Positions 15,019 to 19,753 of a stretch of 19,753 nucleotides of DNA are shown one piece after another; position 1 is the first letter of the stretch; every line of letters starts with the position of its first letter. This DNA is from an uncultured Collinsella sp. (GTDB taxonomy: Bacteria; Actinomycetota; Coriobacteriia; Coriobacteriales; Coriobacteriaceae). Both the position numbers and the translations under genes were made by a program. The stretch covers positions 1 to 19,753 of the forward strand of contig UQMD01000030.1 in NCBI GenBank assembly GCA_900542155.1, read 5' to 3'. The notes below the pieces were generated by a model. The model searched no databases, was not told where the DNA came from, and saw only the letters and a program-made list of their open reading frames with translations.

Positions 15019-16419
15019 ATGGCTTCTTCTGATGCAACACAACGAGCAGTCCTTGCCGGACTTTCGTGCGGGATCGGCCTTGCCGCTCCCGTGGTTATGT
15101 ATGCCGCGACGCTGCCGTTTTCGTCGGTGAACGAGACGGTCGTGGCGGGTGCAGTTCCCTTCGCCGTGGGCGCGGTGGCGGGCGTGGGTATCTATGCCGC
15201 CTCGCTGGGTATCTCCGAGTATCGTGCGCAGCGTGAAGAGCGTCTGTTCCAGCCCGATGCCATGGGCGGTGCCGCCAATCTCAATCAGCATCAAAGCGAG
15301 TTCAAGACCGCCTCGATTCCAGCTCAGCAGCAGGATGCGATTCCGTACGCTGCGGCTTCTGCTTCTCAGGCTCAGTCGGAGCAGTCTACCTCGGCATTCC
15401 TTTCCGGCCTGACTGGTGCGTTCCAGCGCCGTCATGCCGATGATGGTGTCCCTACCATCGCTCGAGCCGCAGATGCTATGGACGAGGCCGAGGCTTGGTC
15501 CATGATCGACAGCATGCTCGACGACGATTCGCCGGTGAGCTGCGACCCTGCACGCTCGCGCGACGTCTATCAAGTCGCCATCGACGAGCTCACCAACGGC
15601 GGGCAGACCGGCTCCTTCAATCGCGATGATATCGCCGCCGCGGCACGCGCCGTGTCGGGCTCCCAGGCCGCCCCTGCGGGCAGCACGGCGGCTTTCGTGG
15701 CACTCGTTGCCAATGCGGCGGTCAATAACGCCTACAGCGCTACCTCGGCGGACGCGAACGCTTCTGCCGATAATTCGTACGTTGATGAAGCCATGACCGC
15801 GGACGAGGAGGCTGTTGCCGCCCGCCGTGCCGCCGAAAGCTCGCTTTGGGGCGCTCCTGCCCAGCAGCAGGCGGCTGAGGCTGCGCCGTACAATGCAAAC
15901 CTCGCCAGCATGCCTATCATCTCCGGTGCCGCGGGCATCGATCTCGATGACCTCGATGAGCCTGCAGCCATCACCGCATCGATTGATGCCCAAGATCGCA
16001 TCGACACCGGCGACCTTCCGGACGCCTCGCTCGAGGTTGATGTCCCCATGGCCGATTACTCGGGCCACGAGGGTATGTGGGCCGCCGCCACCGCGATTCT
16101 GGATGAGATTGACGAGCCTGCTCCTGTTTCAGCCCCCGCTCCCGTCGCTGCCCCTCAGCCTGCTGCCCCCGCCTATGTCGGCCGTCACAGCGCTGTGTTC
16201 CCCGAGGATACTGCCCGTATCTCGCGCGAGAGCATCGAGCGAGCCGAGGCTATTGCCGCCGGCATTATGGAAAATCGTCGTCACGAGCGCGTCAATCAGA
16301 TCCTCGAGGAAGAGATCGAGCGCCTGCAGTCCTCTACCGCCAAGCGTACGGGCCGTGCCTATCTGAGCGTTATCGAGGGCGGTACCGCCAGCTTTGCGCC
16401 GCTCCGCGCGGAGGCATAA
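15019..16419 (+). CDS. Two-helix membrane protein with a long acidic disordered tail, function unknown
   Basis: 466 residues; no family recognised. Residues about 11-33 and 41-62 are hydrophobic helices (GLSCGIGLAAPVVMYAATL and VAGAVPFAVGAVAGVGIYAA). The remaining 400 residues are Ala-, Asp-, Glu- and Gln-rich with little predicted fold, an acidic stretch around 310-360, a Pro/Ala linker at about 370-390 and a charged, probably helical segment near the C-terminus (SIERAEAIAAGIMENRRHE...ILEEEIERLQ) that could be a coiled coil. The ATG at 15019 has GGGGAGA five bases upstream; a TTG nine codons earlier is less likely. It has its own promoter and probably runs into the VanZ-like gene, which starts 8 bases after its stop. 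The pairing hints at a cell-envelope role. Confidence 0.85.
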   Translation: MASSDATQRAVLAGLSCGIGLAAPVVMYAATLPFSSVNETVVAGAVPFAVGAVAGVGIYAASLGISEYRAQREERLFQPDAMGGAANLNQHQSEFKTASIPAQQQDAIPYAAASASQAQSEQSTSAFLSGLTGAFQRRHADDGVPTIARAADAMDEAEAWSMIDSMLDDDSPVSCDPARSRDVYQVAIDELTNGGQTGSFNRDDIAAAARAVSGSQAAPAGSTAAFVALVANAAVNNAYSATSADANASADNSYVDEAMTADEEAVAARRAAESSLWGAPAQQQAAEAAPYNANLASMPIISGAAGIDLDDLDEPAAITASIDAQDRIDTGDLPDASLEVDVPMADYSGHEGMWAAATAILDEIDEPAPVSAPAPVAAPQPAAPAYVGRHSAVFPEDTARISRESIERAEAIAAGIMENRRHERVNQILEEEIERLQSSTAKRTGRAYLSVIEGGTASFAPLRAEA

Positions 16420-16426
16420 CTTCTGC

Positions 16427-16876
16427 ATGGTTAAGATCAATCGAAAATGGGCGGTCGTGACCTGCCTGATGGCGCTCTTGATCTGGGGCAATTCGCTGGT
16501 TCCTGGCTCGGGGTCGGGCTCGCTGAGCCTAACGGTCATGGAAGCTATCCGCGGTTTCCTGCACGGCGTGGGACTTCCATATGAATGGGTGACCAACTTT
16601 GTTGTTCGCAAGTGCGCGCATTTTTCCGAGTATATGGTGCTCGGCATCCTGGCTACGCACGCCTTTGATTTTGAGGGCCGGCGCACCTTTAACGTGTTGC
16701 TGCCCACGGCGGTGTTCCTGCTGCTGATTCCCTCGATCGACGAGACGATTCAGCTCTTTGTGCCGGGACGCGCCGGTATGATCACCGATGTGATGATCGA
16801 CTGCTGTGGAGCGGCAACGGGCGTTGTGCTCCGATATCTCTTACGGTCGCTGATATGTGCCAAAAAAGCCGCCTAG
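16427..16876 (+). CDS. VanZ-like membrane protein
   Basis: 149 residues with about four membrane helices (near 8-24, 64-79, 88-104 and 122-140). The family is named after VanZ, linked to low-level teicoplanin resistance, but most members have unknown roles in the envelope. Conserved features are RKCAHFSEYMVLG (61-73), DETIQLFVPGRAG (105-117) and the following Asp121 (ITDVMIDCCGAATG), which is the usual VanZ pattern. The ATG at 16427 is preferred, with GGAGG 12 bases upstream overlapping the end of the previous gene; a TTG 11 codons earlier is possible. The 8-base gap indicates co-transcription with the preceding gene. The last codons lie within the stem of the terminator. Confidence 0.88.
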   Translation: MVKINRKWAVVTCLMALLIWGNSLVPGSGSGSLSLTVMEAIRGFLHGVGLPYEWVTNFVVRKCAHFSEYMVLGILATHAFDFEGRRTFNVLLPTAVFLLLIPSIDETIQLFVPGRAGMITDVMIDCCGAATGVVLRYLLRSLICAKKAA

Positions 16877-16908
16877 GACGTATTGTTTGGTCCTAGGCGG
16901 CCTTTTTT
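16866..16908. terminator. Bidirectional terminator overlapping the VanZ-gene stop
   Basis: A 12-bp stem (GCCGCCTAGGAC / GTCCTAGGCGGC) is bordered by A6 on the left and T6 on the right, so it works in both directions. It includes the TAG stop of the VanZ-like gene and serves the convergent ROK gene. The 80 bases that follow contain nothing recognisable. Confidence 0.9.
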
Positions 16909-16990
16909 ATTTGAGGGCTTATATGAGGCGTGGTGGCGTTGTTCCGTAGGTCGGATTTGCCGGGCGCGCCACGCCCTGTGGGTGAGTCTG

Positions 16991-17878
16991 CTACTGAAGC
17001 GCCTGTGCGCCCAGGGCCAGGCAGCCCATAATGCCCTGCTTGCCCTCGAGGCTGTTGTTGACGATGTAGGTATTGATGTCGTTGACCTCGGGCGTGACGA
17101 TATAGCCGTTGAGCATCTCGGCACACTTTTTGCGTGCAAGCGGCACGATGGGGGTGTGGTCGGCCACGCCGCCACCGATGACGATCTTTTGCGGTGCGTA
17201 GCACAGGATGTAGGTCATGAGCGCCTGCGCCAGATAGCCGGCGAGCAGGTCCATGGCCTCCGGGTCATCGGCCATCTCTCCGGCGCTCTTGCCACCCCAG
17301 CGCTTTTTGACGCCGGGACCGGCGATGAGGCCCTCGAGGCAGTTGTCGTGGAAGGGGCAGCCGCTGTGCTCGCCGATGGTGTCGCGCGGGTCGCGCGTGA
17401 CCAGGATGTGGCCGGCCTCGGGATGCATCATGCCGTGCACGAGCTTACCGCCCGAGAGCACGCCAGCGCCCACGCCGGTACCGATGGTCAGATACACCAC
17501 GTCCGTGAGGCCCTGGGCGCAACCAAAGGTGACCTCGCCCAGGCAGGCGACGTTGACGTCGGTGTCGTAGCCGCAGGGAATATTGAGCTCGTTTTGGATG
17601 GTGCCCAGCAGGTCAAAGTAGCGCCATGCCGTTTTGGGCGTCTCCAGGATCTTGCCGTATTGGGGCGAGGCGGGGTTGACTGCGGTGGGGCCAAAGGCGC
17701 CGATGCCTAGCGCGGCGATGCCCTTGTTCGCAAACCATGCGTTGACGGCCTCGACGGTCTCCTGCGGGGTCGTGGTCGCGATCTGCTCGCACTCCAGGAC
17801 CATACCGTCTGCATAGCCCGTGGCGCAGACCATCTTGGTGCCGCCGGCCTCGAGCGCTCCGATAAGCTGCTCTGCCAT
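16991..17878 (-). CDS. ROK-family sugar kinase, probable fructokinase
   Basis: 295 residues. It likely phosphorylates a free hexose with ATP in the cytoplasm. ROK features are the N-terminal phosphate loop GALEAGGTK (7-15), the catalytic Asp107 in DTDVNVACLGE, TIGTGVGAG (131-139) and the zinc motif with His157, His171, Cys174, His177 and Cys180 (HSGCPFHDNC), followed by LEGLIAGPGV. The HPEAGHI and CPFHDNCLEGL pattern resembles the fructokinases of the ScrK/GmuE type more than glucokinases, but specificity is inferred. The ATG at 17878 has AGAGGAA upstream. It appears to be a single-gene unit. No sugar transporter is next to it. Confidence 0.9.
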   Translation of the reverse strand: MAEQLIGALEAGGTKMVCATGYADGMVLECEQIATTTPQETVEAVNAWFANKGIAALGIGAFGPTAVNPASPQYGKILETPKTAWRYFDLLGTIQNELNIPCGYDTDVNVACLGEVTFGCAQGLTDVVYLTIGTGVGAGVLSGGKLVHGMMHPEAGHILVTRDPRDTIGEHSGCPFHDNCLEGLIAGPGVKKRWGGKSAGEMADDPEAMDLLAGYLAQALMTYILCYAPQKIVIGGGVADHTPIVPLARKKCAEMLNGYIVTPEVNDINTYIVNNSLEGKQGIMGCLALGAQALQ

Positions 17879-17914
17879 AGTATTCCTCTCTGGGACGAGT
17901 TGCTCCGTGACTAA

Positions 17915-17920
17915 AGTATA
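17915..17920 (-). promoter_or_regulatory. Candidate -10 box of the ROK kinase gene
   Basis: TATACT on the minus strand lies about 37 bases before the start codon. The -35 region is AT-rich without a clear hexamer. Confidence 0.4.
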
Positions 17921-17949
17921 GCGCTCAATAAAATAAATGAGGTCGCTAT

Positions 17950-17989
17950 AAAAAGAAACCTCGTGGCCCAACGGGTTCACGAGGTTTCT
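17950..17989 (-). terminator. Intrinsic terminator of the aminotransferase gene
   Basis: On the minus strand, AGAAACCTCGTG pairs with CACGAGGTTTCT (12 bp) around a 12-base loop and TTTTTATAG follows. It separates the aminotransferase from the ROK gene downstream. Confidence 0.88.
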
Positions 17990-18015
17990 ATAGTGCCTTT
18001 AGTTACTGACCGTCC

Positions 18016-19197
18016 TTACCCGCGCGGTTCGATTTTATCACGCAGAGACTTGAGGTTCTCCAGTGCCGCGTTAAGCGTCTCGTCTCGTTTGGCAAAGTGG
18101 AAACGAATCAGATGGTTGACGGGCTCGCGGAAGAAGCTCGAGCCGGGCACGGCGCCCACGCCCACCTTGGAGGCCAAATCCTCGCAGAAGTCGAGGTCGC
18201 TGTTATAGCCAAACTCCGAGATATCCATCATCACGTAGTAGGCGCCCTGCGGCACGTTGTGCGTGAGTCCGATGCTGTCGAGTCCCTGACAGAATAGGTC
18301 GCGCTTGGCGGTGTAGAGGTCGAGGACCTCCTGGTAATAGCTGTCGTCGAAGTTGAGGGCGGTGACGACGGCCTCTTGCAGGGGAGCGGCGGCGCCCACG
18401 GTGAGGAAGTCGTGAACCTTTTTGATGCGCTCGGTGATTTCGGCAGGAGCGATGGTGTAGCCCAGGCGCCAGCCGGTGATGGAGTAGGTCTTGGATAGCG
18501 AGCTGCAGCTGATGGTGCGCTCAAACATGCCGGGCAGCGTGGCCATGTACACGTGCTCGTGGGGCGCGTAGACGATGTGCTCGTAGACCTCGTCGGTGAT
18601 GCAGTAGGCGTCATACTTTTTGCACAGGTCGGCGATAAGGGTGAGCTCCTCGCGGGTAAAGACCTTGCCGCAGGGGTTGGACGGGTTGCATAGAACGATC
18701 GCCTTGGGATCGTTGTCGCGGAAGGCCGCCTCCAGGACCTCACGGTCAAAGTCAAAGGTGGGCGGGTTGAGCGGCACGTAGATAGGCTCCGCACCCGAAA
18801 GGATCGTGTCGGCGCCGTAGTTCTCGTAGAATGGCGAGAAGATGACGACCTTGTCGCCGGGGTTCGTGACCGTCATCATGGCGGCCATCATGGCCTCGGT
18901 GGAGCCGCAGGTGACCACGATGTTCTCGTTGGGGTTGATCGGCATGCCCATAAAGTGCTCCTGCTTGGCGGCAAGCGCCTCGCGCATGGCCTGGGAGCCC
19001 CAGGTGATGGAGTACTGGTGGTAAAGCGGCTTGGGGTCGGTGGCAATGGTGCTGAGGCTATCGAGCAGCTGCGCCGGGGGATCGAAATCGGGGAAGCCCT
19101 GCGACAGGTTGACGGCACCATACTTGTTGGAGATGCGCGTCATGCGGCGGATGACCGAATCGGTAAACGCCGCCGTGCGGTTGGAGAGTTCTTTCAT
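18016..19197 (-). CDS. Class I/II PLP-dependent aminotransferase
   Basis: 393 residues. It moves an amino group between an amino acid and a 2-oxo acid using pyridoxal phosphate. Visible are VNLSQGFPDFDPP (29-41), NPSNPCGKVF (171-180) with the PLP-ring Asn, TDEVYE (201-206) with the Asp that pairs with the PLP nitrogen, the PLP Lys236 in SLSKTYSITGWR, Arg244, and the substrate-carboxylate Arg in HLIRFHFAK near the C-terminus. The pattern fits the subgroup that holds kynurenine/methionine/aromatic aminotransferases; the natural substrate cannot be fixed. GAAAGGAT lies just upstream of the ATG at 19197. Upstream open frame is not supported. It is divergent from the tRNA cluster. Confidence 0.92.
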   Translation of the reverse strand: MKELSNRTAAFTDSVIRRMTRISNKYGAVNLSQGFPDFDPPAQLLDSLSTIATDPKPLYHQYSITWGSQAMREALAAKQEHFMGMPINPNENIVVTCGSTEAMMAAMMTVTNPGDKVVIFSPFYENYGADTILSGAEPIYVPLNPPTFDFDREVLEAAFRDNDPKAIVLCNPSNPCGKVFTREELTLIADLCKKYDAYCITDEVYEHIVYAPHEHVYMATLPGMFERTISCSSLSKTYSITGWRLGYTIAPAEITERIKKVHDFLTVGAAAPLQEAVVTALNFDDSYYQEVLDLYTAKRDLFCQGLDSIGLTHNVPQGAYYVMMDISEFGYNSDLDFCEDLASKVGVGAVPGSSFFREPVNHLIRFHFAKRDETLNAALENLKSLRDKIEPRG

Positions 19198-19305
19198 GCC
19201 TATCCTTTCGAGCATTGGGTGGAGCAAGTTTACTCCTATGGAACCGGTGGGATTTGCTCGAAACGGGCTCGAAAAACTCTTTTCAAAATTCTTGAAAATT
19301 GGGGC

Positions 19306-19334
19306 TTGCATCGCGTGGCGTTCCTTGCAATAAT
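19306..19334 (+). promoter_or_regulatory. Promoter of the tRNA-His/tRNA-Lys cluster
   Basis: -35 TTGCAT (19306-19311) and -10 AATAAT (19329-19334) with a 17-base spacer, about 27 bases upstream of tRNA-His. Confidence 0.6.
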
Positions 19335-19360
19335 AGTCGAGCGCGAAGCGCACAGGACAC

Positions 19361-19438
19361 GGTGGGTGTAGCTCAGTTGGCTAGAGCGACGGGTTGTGGT
19401 CCCGTAGGTCGAGGGTTCGAGTCCCTTTACCCACCCCA
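19361..19438 (+). tRNA. tRNA-His (anticodon GTG)
   Basis: The acceptor GTGGGTG pairs with TACCCAC, and an extra G at 19361 pairs with C at 19435, as expected for the G-1 of tRNA-His. The anticodon stem ACGGG/CCCGT closes the loop TTGTGGT (anticodon GTG). The T-arm is GAGGG-TTCGAGT-CCCTT. CCA is encoded (19436-19438). Confidence 0.95.
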
Positions 19439-19460
19439 GTTCTTGCTTCGTGTCGATATC

Positions 19461-19536
19461 GGGTCGTTAGCTCAGTTGGTAGAGCAGGGGACTCTTAATC
19501 CCAAGGTCCAGGGTTCGACCCCCTGACGGCCCACCA
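19461..19536 (+). tRNA. tRNA-Lys (anticodon CTT), copy 1
   Basis: The acceptor GGGTCGT pairs with ACGGCCC. The anticodon stem GGGGA/TCCC(A) closes the loop CTCTTAA (anticodon CTT, reads AAG). The T-arm has TTCGACC. CCA is encoded. It is 22 bases after tRNA-His, so the two are probably co-transcribed. Confidence 0.95.
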
Positions 19537-19549
19537 CACGATATCTCCT

Positions 19550-19575
19550 CTAAAGTCCGCCACCACGGACTTTAG
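19550..19575 (+). other. Spacer hairpin in the tRNA-Lys array
   Basis: CTAAAGTCCG and CGGACTTTAG form a perfect 10-bp stem around CCACCA. It is repeated at 19669-19694. Only a weak T-rich tail follows (CTTTG), so it could be a processing signal or a partial terminator. Confidence 0.7.
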
Positions 19576-19579
19576 CTTT

Positions 19580-19655
19580 GGGTCGTTAGCTCAGTTGGTA
19601 GAGCAGGGGACTCTTAATCCCAAGGTCCAGGGTTCGACCCCCTGACGGCCCACCA
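19580..19655 (+). tRNA. tRNA-Lys (anticodon CTT), copy 2
   Basis: Identical in sequence to copy 1, with CCA encoded. No separate promoter is evident in the spacer. Confidence 0.95.
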
Positions 19656-19698
19656 CACGATATCTCCTCTAAAGTCCGCCACCACGGACTTTAGCTTT

Positions 19699-19753
19699 GG
19701 GTCGTTAGCTCAGTTGGTAGAGCAGGGGACTCTTAATCCCAAGGTCCAGGGTT
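19699..19753 (+). tRNA. tRNA-Lys (anticodon CTT), copy 3, cut by the window end
   Basis: Identical to copies 1 and 2 through the anticodon arm and into the T-arm, where the window stops. Confidence 0.93.

Larger units (their letters stand above)
19461..19753 (+). repeat. Tandem array with an exact 119-bp unit (tRNA-Lys plus spacer)
   Basis: Units start at 19461, 19580 and 19699. Units 1 and 2 are identical over all 119 bases, spacer included, and the third is identical up to the window end. The array continues beyond the window. Confidence 0.93.

Noticed and set aside
19361..19753. Integration site of a mobile element at the tRNA cluster
   Set aside because: No integrase or attachment-site duplication is visible; the repeats are whole tRNA units in exact tandem.

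Overview
The window looks like chromosome from a high-GC, Gram-positive gut actinobacterium of the Coriobacteriia, most likely Collinsella or a close relative. This is inferred from GC-rich codon use, an actinobacterial-type Rho with a very long basic extension, a CarD-family regulator, short intergenic gaps with strong intrinsic terminators, and the style of the intergenic repeats. No database search was possible, so the genus is an inference. Most of the window is core housekeeping sequence. The unusual material is intergenic.

Layout: (1) 1-720: a tRNA-Ala(CGC) with its own promoter and terminator, then a small coiled-coil protein with one C-terminal membrane segment. (2) 801-6645: an NAD-salvage gene (pncB) followed by a proline block, with proB (+), a serine peptidase of the proline iminopeptidase type (-) and proA (+). 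(3) 6645-9187: an HD-domain hydrolase (+), a REP-associated tyrosine transposase (RAYT, -) and a CarD-family transcription factor (-). Three copies of a ~45-bp palindromic repeat lie here, each fused to the TAA stop codon of a host gene (proA, HD gene, carD); two of them flank the RAYT gene as inverted copies. (4) 9530-11383: argS. (5) 11384-12176: a gene-free ~800-bp stretch packed with palindromic elements and an 11-G run. (6) 12177-14705: rho, with a GTG start and a ~420-residue disordered N-terminal extension. (7) 15019-16876: an uncharacterised two-helix membrane protein with a long acidic tail, then a VanZ-like membrane protein. (8) 16991-19197: a ROK-family sugar kinase and a class I aminotransferase, both on the minus strand. 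(9) 19361-19753: tRNA-His(GTG) followed by an exact 119-bp tandem array of tRNA-Lys(CTT) genes that runs off the window.

The most interesting signal is the set of small, probably non-autonomous repeats. One family (E1-E3) is the ~45-bp stop-codon-fused hairpin with GGGACAGGTTTATTTT in its loop. A second type (D1, D2) has hairpins with TTGGGG(A/G)CGTT in the loop plus a flanking GGGACACTC block; D1 directly follows the stop codon of the peptidase gene and D2 abuts the rho promoter. A third family (A, B, C; 150-164 bp) has long terminal inverted repeats around a shared core (ACCATG...CCGCAGGTAG...). The RAYT encoded in the window is the obvious candidate to have moved at least the E family. Together these suggest a transposase-plus-palindrome system that settles at gene ends and next to terminators.
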